Of a stretch of DNA of 56,636 nt, positions 1 to 10,600 are shown piece after piece. The stretch is from Caldatribacterium sp964426875 (GTDB lineage Bacteria; Atribacterota; Atribacteria; Atribacterales; Caldatribacteriaceae): the NCBI GenBank assembly GCA_964426875.1, contig CAYRSB010000010.1:1-56636 (forward strand), in the 5' to 3' direction. Made by a program: the position numbers and the translations under genes. The notes below the pieces were generated by a model. That model was not told where the DNA came from, did no database searches, and was given only the letters and a program-made list of their open reading frames with translations. Each line of letters begins with the position of its first letter. Within the stretch, counting starts at the first letter, position 1.

Positions 1-107
1 TTTCCTTTCTATCTTTCTGTTCTCATCTTTTTCTCATTCTCTATGCTCCTTTTTATGACACTGGTACCTATCTCCGTATCTATCTACAGGCTTTTTGTGC
101 TTTCCTA

Positions 108-136
108 TTGTTCTTCTTCCCTTCCTCCTGTATAAT
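108..136 (+). promoter_or_regulatory. Sigma-70 type promoter for the carboxylase operon
   Basis: A TTGTTC -35 box (108-113) and a perfect TATAAT -10 box (131-136) are separated by 17 bases. Transcription would begin near 143, just before the Shine-Dalgarno AGGGGGAGG at 151-159 and the ATG at 165. Upstream of it, positions 1-107 are pyrimidine-rich and show no gene. Confidence 0.65.
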
Positions 137-164
137 TTCGGAAAAAACTAAGGGGGAGGGCTTC

Positions 165-1898
165 ATGGTTCGGATCATGGATACCACCCTCCGCGACGCG
201 CACCAATCTCTTATTGCTACCCGCCTTCGGACTGAGGACATGTTGCCCATCTTGGAAAAGATGGACGAAGTGGGTTTCTATTCTCTCGAATGCTGGGGTG
301 GTGCAACATTTGATGCTGCAATGCGATTCCTCTGCGAAGACCCCTGGGAACGGTTGCGCAAAATTCGCGAGCGGGTACAAAAAACTCCACTGCAAATGCT
401 CCTTCGGGGACAGAATCTTCTTGGATACCGCCATTACAGCGATGACATTGTTAAGCGGTTTGTACCTCTTTGTGTCAAAAACGGCATCGACATCATCCGG
501 ATATTTGACGCTCTCAATGATATTCGCAACATGGAGCTTGCCATTAAGGTCGCCAAAGATGCGGGAGCTGTCGTGCAGGGAGCTATATGTTACACGATAA
601 GCCCGGTACACACGATTGATTCTTTCGTCGAGCTTGCCTTAAAACTCGAAAAGCTGGGGTGTGACGTCATCTGCATCAAGGATATGTCTGGTATTATCTC
701 TCCCCAGGCAGCATATGACCTTGTTTCTGCTCTTAAGAGACATCTTCGTGTTCCGGTACATTTGCACACCCATTCCACAAGCGGTATGGGTATGGTGAGC
801 TACTACGCTGCTTGTCAAGCGGGTGTCGATATTATCGATTGCGCTTTTTCTCCCTTTGCTGGAGGTACGTCGCAGCCTCCTCTTGAGCCAATGGTGGCCT
901 GTCTCAAAGGAACACCTTATGATCCTGGCTTTGACCTTGAAAAACTTGTAGAGATTGGGTATTACTGGCTGAAGGTTCGCGAGAAGTACCAGGCTCTCAT
1001 CAGTCCCGTGGCCGAACGACCCGACGTAAGTGTTCTCATTCACCAAATACCTGGGGGAATGATTACGAACCTCTATGCTCAGCTTAAAGAGCAGAAGGCG
1101 GTTGACCGGTACCATGAGGTACTTCAGGAGGTGCCACGAGTCCGAGAAGATCTTGGATATCCACCCCTTGTTACTCCTACAAGTCAAATCGTAGGTACTC
1201 AAGCAGTACTGAATGTCCTCATGGGTGAGAGGTATAAAAAGGTTACCGAGGAGGTTAAGAGATACTGCCTTGGACACTATGGGAAACCTCCTGCTCCTAT
1301 TAAGGAGAAGGTACTTCGGGAGATCGTTGGTGACGAAAGGCCAATTGATGTGCGCCCAGCAGACCTTCTTGAACCTGAGTGGGACAAAATCGTGCATGAA
1401 ATTCGAGAACTTGGGCTTCTGATTGAAAAGGAAGAAGATATCCTCACCTATGCTATGTATCCGCAGATTGCAACAAAATTCTTCCGTTGTGAACTTGTGC
1501 CTGAGGAAGTCCCTGCATCCGCGCAAGGGGGGCAAGGAGTAGTTATGCCTGTACGTGTGCCGGACGAGTTTGTCGTGATAGTGGATGGTGAGGAATTTCG
1601 AGTTAAGGTACAACCGGTTCTTGCAGTAACAGGAGCTGAAGAGAGAAAGGAAACGTTGCAAAAAGAAAAGCCTAAGGAGGTTCCAAAAGGAGCAATTGTG
1701 TCACCGATGCAGGGTATGGTTGTGGCGCTCAAAAAGAAAGCTGGAGATCTGGTGCGAAAGGGCGAGACGGTAGCTGTTCTTGAAGCCATGAAAATGCAAA
1801 CAGAAATTCACTCAGATTTCGAGGGAATCGTGAAAGAAATCTATGTGTATGAAACGGAGATTGTGGATTTTGGCGACATCATAATGGTTGTGGAGTGA
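165..1898 (+). CDS. pycB: Pyruvate/oxaloacetate carboxyltransferase subunit with biotinyl domain
   Basis: Carboxyltransferase (B) subunit of a two-subunit pyruvate carboxylase, or alpha subunit of an oxaloacetate decarboxylase; 577 residues. The N-terminus reads MVRIMDTTLRDAHQS, the metal-binding start of the HMGL-like TIM barrel. A conserved carboxylase domain follows, then a linker, then a C-terminal biotinyl domain with EAMKMQ; Lys543 is the expected biotin site. An in-frame ATG at 108 exists, but the start at 165 has the Shine-Dalgarno and lies downstream of the promoter. The biotin carboxylase subunit begins five bases after the stop, so the two form an ATP-dependent pyruvate carboxylase. 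No membrane (OadB) or gamma subunit is visible, which favours anaplerotic carboxylation over Na+-pumping decarboxylation. Confidence 0.9.
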   Translation: MVRIMDTTLRDAHQSLIATRLRTEDMLPILEKMDEVGFYSLECWGGATFDAAMRFLCEDPWERLRKIRERVQKTPLQMLLRGQNLLGYRHYSDDIVKRFVPLCVKNGIDIIRIFDALNDIRNMELAIKVAKDAGAVVQGAICYTISPVHTIDSFVELALKLEKLGCDVICIKDMSGIISPQAAYDLVSALKRHLRVPVHLHTHSTSGMGMVSYYAACQAGVDIIDCAFSPFAGGTSQPPLEPMVACLKGTPYDPGFDLEKLVEIGYYWLKVREKYQALISPVAERPDVSVLIHQIPGGMITNLYAQLKEQKAVDRYHEVLQEVPRVREDLGYPPLVTPTSQIVGTQAVLNVLMGERYKKVTEEVKRYCLGHYGKPPAPIKEKVLREIVGDERPIDVRPADLLEPEWDKIVHEIRELGLLIEKEEDILTYAMYPQIATKFFRCELVPEEVPASAQGGQGVVMPVRVPDEFVVIVDGEEFRVKVQPVLAVTGAEERKETLQKEKPKEVPKGAIVSPMQGMVVALKKKAGDLVRKGETVAVLEAMKMQTEIHSDFEGIVKEIYVYETEIVDFGDIIMVVE

Positions 1899-1903
1899 TC
1901 CTC

Positions 1904-3391
1904 ATGTTTCGGAAAGTTCTTGTTGCCAATCGTTCGGAAATAGCAGTACGTATCATGCGGGCTCTGCGAGAACTTGGTATAAAGTCTGTGGCCATTTACT
2001 CTGATGCTGATCGGCACGCTATCCATACGTACTATGCTGATGAAGCTTATCCCCTTGGGGGAAATCACCCCAAGGATACGTACCTCAATATTAAAAAGAT
2101 TATCCAAATTACCAAGCAGGCCCAGGTAGATGCCATTCATCCTGGGTATGGGTTTCTCGCTGAGAATCCCTCCTTTGCTTACGCTTGCGAGAAGGAGGGC
2201 ATAGTTTTCATTGGTCCCTCGAGTCGAGTTATTGAGCTCATGGGAAATAAGATCGTGGCGAGGAGAGTTATGAGAGAGGCTGGTGTTCCTGTTGTTCCAG
2301 GAAGCGATGGAGAGGTTCGCTCTCTTGAGGAAGCATTGCAAGTTGCAGAGAAAGTTGGATATCCCGTCATCATCAAAGCAGCAGCCGGGGGTGGAGGCAT
2401 TGGCATGCGCATCGTGCGTACTCCAGGAGAGCTCGAACAGGCAATGGAGCAGGCAAGAGCAACAGCTTTGTCTGCTTTTGGTGACGCCAGCATCTTTATG
2501 GAAAAGTATGTTTCTAATCCCAGACATATCGAGTTTCAGATCCTTGCCGACAAATACGGCAATGTCATCCACCTTGGAGAGCGAGAGTGCACTATTCAGC
2601 GACGGCACCAAAAGCTCCTTGAAGAGGCGCCCTCTCCAATCATGACCGAGGAACTTCGCCAAAAGATCGGTGCCATTGCCGTGCAGGCTGCGAAAGCAGT
2701 GAACTATGTTAATGCTGGAACAGTGGAGTTTATCTACAGCAATGGTCATTTTTACTTCATTGAAATGAATACCCGTATCCAGGTGGAACACCCCATTACT
2801 GAAATGGTTACAGGTGTGGACATTGTTAAGGAGCAGATTCGTATTGCTGCCGGAGAACCGCTTTCCATTCGACAGGAGGATGTTGTTATTCGGGGGCATG
2901 CTATCGAGTGCCGCATTAATGCTGAAGATCCCTTAAACAACTTTGCTCCTTCTCCAGGGAAACTCCTTGGATATCGTTCCCCAGGTGGTATCGGGGTCAG
3001 AGTAGATTCAGGGGTATTCACATCCTACACTATTCCGTCCTTTTACGATCCGATGATTTCTAAACTTGTTATTTGGGGTCGGGACCGGGAGGAAGCTATC
3101 AGACGCATGGAACGGGCACTCTATGAGTACATTATTGTAGGTCCTAAAACAAACATTCCCTTTCACAAGACTGTCCTGGCTAATGAGCGTTTTCGGCGCG
3201 GCGAGTTAACGACACATTTCCTGAGTGAGGAGAGTTCCCTCTTTTCGGAGATGGAACGCATTATGGTCGAGGAGAAGCCCTTGCAGGAAAAGCTCCAGAA
3301 AATTTTCCGAATCGATGCAAAAGCAGCGGTAGCAGTTGCAGCTGTAGAAACCTTTTTGCACTACGCATATAATGGGCAAGGGAAAGGATGA
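1904..3391 (+). CDS. pycA: Biotin carboxylase subunit of pyruvate carboxylase
   Basis: ATP-dependent carboxylation of the biotin carried by the preceding subunit; 495 residues, normal for a stand-alone biotin carboxylase. The order is the usual one: N-terminal domain starting MFRKVLVANRSEIAVRI, ATP-grasp with the glycine-rich loop GGGGIGMR (Ile where Lys or Arg is commoner), the EMNTRIQVEHP active-site segment, then the C-terminal domain. ATG 1904 is preferred over GTG 1895, which overlaps the previous stop. It could also serve acetyl-CoA carboxylase, but pairing with the carboxyltransferase gene points to pyruvate. Confidence 0.88.
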   Translation: MFRKVLVANRSEIAVRIMRALRELGIKSVAIYSDADRHAIHTYYADEAYPLGGNHPKDTYLNIKKIIQITKQAQVDAIHPGYGFLAENPSFAYACEKEGIVFIGPSSRVIELMGNKIVARRVMREAGVPVVPGSDGEVRSLEEALQVAEKVGYPVIIKAAAGGGGIGMRIVRTPGELEQAMEQARATALSAFGDASIFMEKYVSNPRHIEFQILADKYGNVIHLGERECTIQRRHQKLLEEAPSPIMTEELRQKIGAIAVQAAKAVNYVNAGTVEFIYSNGHFYFIEMNTRIQVEHPITEMVTGVDIVKEQIRIAAGEPLSIRQEDVVIRGHAIECRINAEDPLNNFAPSPGKLLGYRSPGGIGVRVDSGVFTSYTIPSFYDPMISKLVIWGRDREEAIRRMERALYEYIIVGPKTNIPFHKTVLANERFRRGELTTHFLSEESSLFSEMERIMVEEKPLQEKLQKIFRIDAKAAVAVAAVETFLHYAYNGQGKG

Positions 3392-3439
3392 CATGTTACA
3401 ATATCCCCAAGCGATTCCTTTTAGAGTGGGGGTGAACAT

Positions 3440-4969
3440 ATGTACCTTCTTGGAACCGACATTGGGACCAATGGTACCAAAACGGTTATGGTGGACGAAA
3501 AGGGGAATTTTATTGCCGATGCTTTCGTAGAATATGATGTTATTACTCCTAGACCTTCCTGGGCGGAACAGTGGCCTGATGTGTGGCTTGATGCGGTGGT
3601 GAAGACTGTGGCTTGCTGTGTGGAGAAAGCCAAAGTCAATCCTAAAGACATCGCGGGCCTGGCCATAAGCGGACTTTACGGGGGATCGGGAATCCCTGTA
3701 GATGAAGACATTAGGCCTCTTCGTCCCTGCCTCATCTGGATGGACCGTCGAGCTCGCAAGGAGACCCAGTGGGTAAAGGACAACGTGCCTTTGGAGAAGA
3801 TCTTTGGCATTACAGGGAATTATGTCGACTCTTATTTTGGTTTTACCAAAATCATGTGGATTCGCAACAACGAGCCTGAAGTCTGGGGAAAGATTTACCA
3901 ATTCGTCACCCCCAAGGACTACGTGATCTACTGTTTCACCGGGGAGCTTGCTACTGATTATTCCTCAGCGGGTAACCTTGGTGGCGTCTTTGATATTCGC
4001 AAGAAAACTTGGTCGGATGAGATGTGTGAGATTCTTGGAATTCCCAAAAGGATGCTCCCTGAGCGGATTTGTAAATGCTCTGATATCGTGGGGAGGCTGA
4101 AGCCCGAGTTTGCCGAGAGGATGGGAGTTTTAAGCGGTATGCCCATTGTGGCTGGGGGAATAGATGCTCCAGTAGCACAGTTTGCCGCAGGAGTTCTTGG
4201 TCCTGGAGAGCATGTAGCCATGGCTGGAACTTCTATGTGCTGGGGGACGGTGCACGATGGGACGTATATTACGCCCGTCCTCGTGAGCTACCCCTACGTG
4301 GTGTACGACGACAGGCTTGTGTATACTTTTGGGGGGAGTGCTACCTCTGGAGCCTTGGCCCGCTGGTTCCGAGATCAATTCGGCCGCCTGGAGAAAGAAG
4401 CAGAAAAGGATTTTGGTATTCCTGCATACACCCTTCTTGAACTCCAGGCCAGAGACATTCCCCCTGGGAGCGAGGGTATCATCGTTTTACCCTACTTCAT
4501 GGGAGAACGCTCCCCCATCTGGGATCCCGATGCCCGGGGAACCATCCTCGGACTTTCTCTCTACCATACCAGAGCCCACATCTACAAGGCCATGCTTGAA
4601 GCAGCAGCCTATGCCCTGCGTCACAACATAGAGGAAGCGTTGAAGACAGGTATGAGGCTTGATCCCGAATGCTGGATTGTAGGAGGAGTGGCCCGTTCAT
4701 CCTTCTGGGTGCAGATTTTTGCCGATGTCACTGGCTTTGACATGAAACGTCTTTCCAAAGATGTTGAAGCGCCTTTTGGCGACGCCTTCTTGGCCGGTCT
4801 TGGTACAGGAGTCATCGACAAACCTGAACGTATTAAGGAGTGGGTGAGCTTCCGACCAGTGATAAAGGTGGATCCGGAGCAAAAGACTATCTACGACCGC
4901 TATTACGCCCTCTTCCGAGAGCTCTATGAGAACACCAAGGGTACTATGAAGAAACTCGCCGAGATGTAG
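3440..4969 (+). CDS. FGGY-family carbohydrate kinase, xylulokinase-like
   Basis: Sugar kinase of 509 residues, the family's usual length. FGGY_N begins with the phosphate-binding motif GTDIGTNGTKT (residues 5-15). The sugar-site region contains EQWPDVW and GGIDAP, and FGGY_C carries the adenosine-site motif WIVGGVARSSFW. ATG 3440 follows a GTGGGGGTG Shine-Dalgarno. The nearest family is D-xylulose kinase, but L-fuculose, L-ribulose or glycerol kinases share the fold, so the substrate is open. It sits 48 bases after the carboxylase and 11 before the rubredoxin fusion, probably in one transcript. Confidence 0.8.
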   Translation: MYLLGTDIGTNGTKTVMVDEKGNFIADAFVEYDVITPRPSWAEQWPDVWLDAVVKTVACCVEKAKVNPKDIAGLAISGLYGGSGIPVDEDIRPLRPCLIWMDRRARKETQWVKDNVPLEKIFGITGNYVDSYFGFTKIMWIRNNEPEVWGKIYQFVTPKDYVIYCFTGELATDYSSAGNLGGVFDIRKKTWSDEMCEILGIPKRMLPERICKCSDIVGRLKPEFAERMGVLSGMPIVAGGIDAPVAQFAAGVLGPGEHVAMAGTSMCWGTVHDGTYITPVLVSYPYVVYDDRLVYTFGGSATSGALARWFRDQFGRLEKEAEKDFGIPAYTLLELQARDIPPGSEGIIVLPYFMGERSPIWDPDARGTILGLSLYHTRAHIYKAMLEAAAYALRHNIEEALKTGMRLDPECWIVGGVARSSFWVQIFADVTGFDMKRLSKDVEAPFGDAFLAGLGTGVIDKPERIKEWVSFRPVIKVDPEQKTIYDRYYALFRELYENTKGTMKKLAEM

Positions 4970-4980
4970 GAGGACTACAC

Positions 4981-5661
4981 TTGAACCTAGATGCTCTTTT
5001 TACCCTGAATTGTGGGATGTACGTTCTCTCCTCGCGATTCAAGGAAGAGATGGATGGTTGTATCGTCAATGCTTTGGTGCAGGTCACAGCCTTTCCCCCT
5101 CAGGTGGTGGTCAGCGTCAACAAAGAGAGTGTGACTCTCTCCCTGATTGGGCGAAGCGGGTACTTTGTGGTATCGGTGCTTGACCAGGACACGCCGCTTC
5201 AGGTCATCGGTCTTTTTGGGTTTCGGAGTGGCAAAGATACGAAGAAATTCGAACAGGTGAAGTACTTTTTGGGGAAGACGGGCTTACCCATTCTTGCAGA
5301 GCACGCTGTGGCCTACGTTGAGGCAAAAGTGGTCGGTCGTCTTGACGCAGGAACGCATGTCCTTTTTCTTGGGGAAGTCGTGGAAACAGAGTTTGTGAAC
5401 CCTCAGGCCTCTCCTATGACTTACGGGTACTACCGGGATGTGAAAGGTGGCAAGGTTCCCCGAACGGCGGCGACATACAAGGAGGAGAAGGCGCCTCAAG
5501 AAGTGGAGCGGTACCGTTGTAAGGTATGTGGGTACATCTACGATTCTCGTTTTGGGGACCCTGACTCAGGAATTCCCGCGGGAACCCTCTTTGCCGATCT
5601 GCCCGATACCTGGGTCTGTCCTATCTGTGGAGTGGGCAAAGACCAGTTTGAGAGAGTATAG
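4981..5661 (+). CDS. hrb: Flavin reductase/rubredoxin fusion (high molecular weight rubredoxin)
   Basis: The N-terminal ~170 residues form a flavin-reductase-like FMN-binding domain. The C-terminal ~50 residues are a rubredoxin with the two iron-ligand pairs CKVCGY and CPICG. In clostridia such Hrb proteins take electrons from NAD(P)H and pass them to flavodiiron proteins in O2 or NO reduction; that role is inferred here. The start is TTG, fixed by AGGAGGA at 4968-4974. Last gene before the strong terminator at 5662. Rubrerythrin and superoxide reductase, which work with rubredoxins, lie 8 kb away. Confidence 0.87.
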   Translation: MNLDALFTLNCGMYVLSSRFKEEMDGCIVNALVQVTAFPPQVVVSVNKESVTLSLIGRSGYFVVSVLDQDTPLQVIGLFGFRSGKDTKKFEQVKYFLGKTGLPILAEHAVAYVEAKVVGRLDAGTHVLFLGEVVETEFVNPQASPMTYGYYRDVKGGKVPRTAATYKEEKAPQEVERYRCKVCGYIYDSRFGDPDSGIPAGTLFADLPDTWVCPICGVGKDQFERV

Positions 5662-5697
5662 GGAGCGTCCCCTTGGGACGCTCCTTGTTGTTTTTTG
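5662..5697 (+). terminator. Rho-independent terminator
   Basis: A perfect 10-bp GC-rich stem (5662-5671 with 5675-5684) closes a three-base loop and is followed by a T-rich tract with six consecutive T. It begins at the stop codon of the rubredoxin fusion and separates it from the convergent acyl-CoA synthetase gene. The tract lies on the plus side only, so it should act mainly on the plus-strand operon. Confidence 0.9.
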
Positions 5698-5702
5698 AGT
5701 CC

Positions 5703-7190
5703 CTACTCGATCCCTATCTCTTTTCCATGGGAAGACAGAAGGTGCTTCATGACTTTTCCGGTGACAGTCTGGGGAAGCTCGGGAACGATCTCCAAAATGC
5801 GCGGTACCTTATAAGATAGGAGTTCTTTTTTGCAGAAGCGGATGATTTCTTTTGGGTCCAGAGAGACACCCTCTTGGGGAACGATGTAGGCCTTGACGAT
5901 TTCTCCCCGGAAGGCGCGTTTAACTCCTATTACTGCTACCTGGGCTACCCCAGGAAAGCTCATGAGGACGTTTTCCACTTCCTGGGGATATACGTTGAAG
6001 CCTGAGACAATGATGAGGTCCTTTTTCCGTCCCTCAATATAGAGGAGGTTTCGCTCATCCATCCGCCCCAAGTCCCCGGTATAGAACCATCCTTCCCTGA
6101 AGGACCGGGCATTTTCTTCGGGATTGGCAAGGTATCCAGGGGAAATAGGGTTACCGGAAAGTACGATTTCGCCTACTCTCCCCTGGGGTACATCCTTTCC
6201 GGCGTCATCGACTATCCGAAGCCGTATGGCATCGATGACCGGTCCTGCAGAACCCGGAACTCGTACCTCAGGAGAGGGATTCACGGAAACCACAGGTGAT
6301 GCCTCAGTGATGCCATATCCCTCGATGATGAGAAGGCCAAAAGCTTCTTCGAAGGACTCTCGAACTCGGGAGGGTAGAGCGTCTCCCCCGCAGATGAGGA
6401 GCCGCAAGGGGTGGAGGTCAAACTCTGCCTTTCTCCGAGCTCCGGTAAGGATGGAAAAGACGGCTGGAACTCCCAAGAAAACCGTGGAACGGTATCTCTT
6501 GAGGGTGGTGATGAAGTTGTCAAAGGGGTAGAGGGACGGGACGATGGTAAGCGTCATGCCTCTGAGAAGGGGCAGAAGGTAAGCGATGGAGAAGCCGAAG
6601 ACGTGGAACATGGGGAGAACACCAAGCATCACGTCTTCTGGAGAGATGTCCACAAGCTCAAAGCAACTGTCGATGTCTGAAATGAAGTTTCGATGGGTAA
6701 GCATAACTATTTTAGGTATACCGGTTGTTCCAGAGGTAGCAAAGAGAGCGGCAACAGGACTCTCGAGTTTTGGGATAGGGGCATTGTCAGGTGAAAAGAA
6801 GGGAGAATAGACGACATCGCCCTTTTCATTCATGACGGCGCAAGGTATATTTCCAGTTTCTGGAGGAATACTGCTCACCACGCACTGTACCTGAGCAATC
6901 TGGGCAATTTTGATCACGAGGTCCCAGGGCATCCGGGGAGAAAGGGGGAGAGGAACTACTCCAGAGAAGAGACACGCCAGGAAGAATCGCAAGGTCGACC
7001 AGCTGTTGGGAAGGACCGTCACCACCTTCATGCCGGGCTTGAGCCCAGCCTGTCTCATCTTCTCTGCTTCTTGTGCAATCTCAGGGAGGAGATCCCGGTA
7101 GGTAATGGCCCATTCTCCCTGGGCAACGGCAATTTTGTCTGGGTACTCTCTGGCAATGCGTTCTACGCGTTCTGGAATCGTCTCAGACAT
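5703..7190 (-). CDS. Long-chain acyl-CoA synthetase (AMP-forming)
   Basis: Adenylate-forming enzyme of 495 residues that would activate a fatty or other carboxylic acid with ATP and CoA. The P-loop motif ATSGTTGIPK, GYGITEASPV (A5) and the A7/A8 region YTGDLGRMDE...GRKKDLI are present. The C-terminal TVTGKVMK holds the adenylation lysine. ATG 7190 follows AAAGGAG with good spacing. It lies between the terminator at 5662 and tRNA-Pro, apparently transcribed alone. Chain length cannot be read from sequence; aryl-CoA ligase is possible. Confidence 0.85.
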   Translation of the reverse strand: MSETIPERVERIAREYPDKIAVAQGEWAITYRDLLPEIAQEAEKMRQAGLKPGMKVVTVLPNSWSTLRFFLACLFSGVVPLPLSPRMPWDLVIKIAQIAQVQCVVSSIPPETGNIPCAVMNEKGDVVYSPFFSPDNAPIPKLESPVAALFATSGTTGIPKIVMLTHRNFISDIDSCFELVDISPEDVMLGVLPMFHVFGFSIAYLLPLLRGMTLTIVPSLYPFDNFITTLKRYRSTVFLGVPAVFSILTGARRKAEFDLHPLRLLICGGDALPSRVRESFEEAFGLLIIEGYGITEASPVVSVNPSPEVRVPGSAGPVIDAIRLRIVDDAGKDVPQGRVGEIVLSGNPISPGYLANPEENARSFREGWFYTGDLGRMDERNLLYIEGRKKDLIIVSGFNVYPQEVENVLMSFPGVAQVAVIGVKRAFRGEIVKAYIVPQEGVSLDPKEIIRFCKKELLSYKVPRILEIVPELPQTVTGKVMKHLLSSHGKEIGIE

Positions 7191-7280
7191 AGAGGGGGCT
7201 CCTTTCTTTTTTGTCCTTATTAAAGATACAATCTATGGAAGCGAGGGTAAAAGCTACAAAATGGCTCGCCTTGGAAAATC

Positions 7281-7358
7281 TGGTCGGGGCGAGCCGACTT
7301 GAACGGCCGACCCCCTGCTCCCAAGGCAGGTGCGCTTGCCAGGCTGCGCCACGCCCCG
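7281..7358 (-). tRNA. tRNA-Pro(UGG)
   Basis: On the minus strand the 5' end is at 7358. The acceptor CGGGGCG pairs with CGCCCCG, and the D-arm has GCGC stems. The anticodon arm is CCTGC-CTTGGGA-GCAGG with anticodon TGG, and the T-arm loop is TTCAAGT. Discriminator A and CCA are encoded (7281-7283). All four arms close; 78 nt including CCA. Confidence 0.95.
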
Positions 7359-7367
7359 ACGGGGGGG

Positions 7368-7397
7368 ATTATACCAAAACCCTATTGTTTTTGACAA
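7368..7397 (-). promoter_or_regulatory. Promoter of tRNA-Pro
   Basis: On the minus strand TTGTCA (7392-7397) and TATAAT (7368-7373) are 18 bases apart. The -10 box ends ten bases before the first base of the tRNA, so the leader is only a few bases. One of the best consensus promoters in the window. Confidence 0.8.
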
Positions 7398-7671
7398 GGA
7401 GTGTGTAGGTTCAACACATGGGAGACGCTTGAGGTGGTCTCCCCTTTGTACTTCCAGGGGCTTCTATATCCAAAAGCACCTTCAGCACGTAGTGGCCCAA
7501 GAATACTTCTTTCTTGGCAAGCCTAGGGATCACAAGACAGAGTTTTGCTTCTTGGAAATATCCTTTGGTGTTTCTCTTTATACATCCAGAATCTAAGAAT
7601 CACTGTGATTTTGGCATAGTTGTTCGGAGATGTTGCGGTTTGAGAAGTTCGTGGTTTACGGGCTTCGGATT
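7398..7671. other. Intergenic stretch, nothing recognised
   Basis: About 270 bases between the tRNA-Pro promoter and the end of the large signalling gene. Short open frames run through it but none has a ribosome site or recognisable protein. No clear hairpin terminator for the minus-strand operon was found here. Confidence 0.5.
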
Positions 7672-10600
7672 TCACGACGATTCAGGAGTGGAAGAGGTTT
7701 CTTTCTCGAGAATTTTCACAAAGGCCTCCACAATTCGTGGGTCAAACTGTGTTCCAGCACACTTTTTGAGTTCCTCAATTGCTTCCTCTTTTGTACGGGC
7801 TTTGTGGTAGGGGCGTCCTGTCACCATGGCGTCGTACGCATCGCAGATGGCGATGATGCGTGAGAGAAGGGGAATATTTTCTCCCTTGAGTCCCCGGGGG
7901 TATCCCTTACCGTCAAAGCGCTCATGGTGGAAGAGGATGTAGTTGGCGATAGGAGAGAGTTCCCAGATGGATTGGGTGATGCGGAAACCCACTTCGGGGT
8001 GTTTTTTTACTATGGACCATTCTTCTTCATCCAGGGAGCCAGGCTTTTCAAGAATTGCCTGGGGAATGGCTATTTTGCCAATGTCATGGAATTCAGCCAG
8101 AAGACTCAACTCATCAAGTTCCCGCTGGGAGAGCCCCAGAGCTTTTCCCAGGCGTAGAGCAAAGTCTCGAATTCTCTGAGAGTGCTCCTCGGTCTCTTGG
8201 GTTACAGCCCTAAGAGAGACCCTAAAGGCCTGTAGAACCTGACTGTGAAAGCTTGTGCTTTCGGTAAGCTTTCGCTGGTACATCCAGTTTTCGGCAATCT
8301 GTAGGGTTTCAGAAAAAGGCTCCTTGGGATCGGTTTTTGTCCCGTACCCGAGGGAGATGCTCAAAGGGATCAATTCGACGAGGGTCCCATGAAAGGCTTC
8401 CTGGATTTTCTCTCCTAGGGCTTGGACCTCGGTGCTTGTGGTTCTGGGAAGGAGCACCACGAATTCATCTCCTCCCAAACGGGCAACGATGCCTCGATCT
8501 TTGCAGGCTTCCTCGAGGATTTGCGCTGCCTTTTGGAGGAGTTTGTCTCCCATGGCGTGTCCAAAGGTGTCGTTGATAAGCTTGAGACCATTTAAGTCTC
8601 CCATAATGACGCTCAGGGGAAGGTTTTCGGGGATGTCAAGGCGATCGACCTCTTTTTCAAAGAAGGCCCGATTGTAGAGGCCAGTCAAAGTATCATGGAA
8701 GGTAAGGTAATAGATGCGTTCCTCGGCCAGCTTTCTTTCGGTGATGTCTTCAAAGATAGTAGCAAATTGCCCCGGTCGTGGGCTGTAGGCGGTGACAGAG
8801 TAGTAGCGCTTCAAGGGTTCGGCATAGTGCTCAAAGTGGACCGGCCCTCCTCCCTGAGCCACCCGACCGTAGGTTTCCACCCAGAAGGGCTCAAAACCTG
8901 GCAGAACCTCTCTGGCAGTTTTTCCGAGGATATCTTGAGCTCGAAGTCCTGTCAATTGCTCGAAGGCCGGGTTCACTTTGAGGAAACGGTAATCTGTGGG
9001 GTTCCCTTTTTCGTCGAAGATCATCTCGTGAAGTGCAAATCCTTCCACCATGTTGTGGAAAAGGTCTGCATACTGGGCTTCGCTCTCCTCGAGGGCCTTA
9101 TGGATCTTCTCTTTCTCTTTTTCAAGCTCGATGCTGTAGAGGGCAAAGGAGAGATCCTGAGAAAGCTCAAAAAAGAGCATCTCCTCTTCTTCATCTTTCA
9201 AGTACCAGGAGGGGAGCGAAGCTACAAGGATTCCAAAAGAGTTGCTCTTCCATTCAAAGGAAACTACAAAAAGCCCTTCTCCGGGTCGGAGAAAGGAGGC
9301 AAAAGCTGGAGGAAGATCCTCGCTTCTTTTCTCGATTTTCCAAATTTTACCCGGAGGAATTTTTTCTTGAAGCTTTTCGCAAAGCTCTCTTGGAATAGGG
9401 GGAACATTGTCAAAGCCGAGGACAGAAACCAAGACCTCACTCTCCCCCGGGGGATACAAGGCCACAAAAGCTCCAGTGTACCCACGACCCTCCACAAGTT
9501 CTTGACAGATGCCTTCAACGAGGTGCCTTGGGTCTTTTTCTCTGGCAATAAACTGATTCACATTACGCACCGTTTTCAAAACTTTATTGAGGTGGAGGAT
9601 TCGCTCTTCTGCTGCCTTTCGCTCGGTGATATCCAGAAGGGCCACTAGTCCGGCAAAGCGTCCTTGGAAGCGAATGGTAGACCCCCGAAGGAGAGCCCAC
9701 CGGACCGTTCCATCCTTTCGAACGATGCGAAGCTCATACTCCTCTTCAGCTTTTTCTCCCCTCTGACGGGCTTCAGCATTACGGCGGGCACGCTCCCGGT
9801 CTTCAGGGTGGATGGGGGCGAGAAGAGGCATGGAGAGAATTTCCTCCTGAGAATATCCGGTGAGGTATTCTGCTGCCTTGTTGCAGTAAACGCAGCGGTT
9901 GTCCTGATAGATGACGATGGCTGCAGGAGAAAGTTCGGTGAGGGTGCGAAACTTTCGCTCGCTTTCCCGTAAGGCGTCTTCGGTCTGTATTCTCTCAGTG
10001 ACGTCTTTGATGTACTCGATGACCCCAAGAATGTTCCCCTCACGATCCCGGAAAGGATAGGCGGTGAGTTCAAGCCACCCCTTGACCTCCCCCTGGCGCA
10101 CATAGGGGACAACGTGAGTCACCTTTCTCTCCTGTTCCATGGCGGGAATGACAGGGCAGAAAAGGCAAGGGGAGGTACGACCGTAGTATGCTTCATAGCA
10201 CTTTTTCCCCACCAAGGGCAAGGAGTCCTCGTACATACGTTCCATGAAGGAATTCACCATGAGGATGGTGAGGTTACGATCGAGGACGGAGATACCGTCC
10301 TGGACGCTTTCCAGAACGTCCTTGAGGAACACCCTCTCTCTTACCAGAGCCTCTTCTTTTTCCTTGAGCTCGGTAACGTCCCGGGAAATCCCTACAATGC
10401 CAATGATTCTTCCCTTTTCATCGTAAAGGGGGATTTTCGTGGTGTGGACCCAGTTTGTTCGCCCATCCGGCCAGGTCTCTTGTTCGATTTTCCCGATGAC
10501 AGGTTCGCCGGTCTTTATGATTCTCTGTTCGTCAAGGAAAGCCTCTTCAGCGTGGGGCTTGGAGAAGAAGTCGAAGTCAGTCTTACCCAAGAGGTCTTCG

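Noticed and set aside
639..1661. 340-codon minus-strand ORF inside pycB
   Set aside because: Exact antisense of a strongly conserved gene, with no family similarity or ribosome site.
8695..9648. 317-codon plus-strand ORF within the c-di-GMP sensor
   Set aside because: Shadow of the PAS/GAF coding region; protein unlike anything known.
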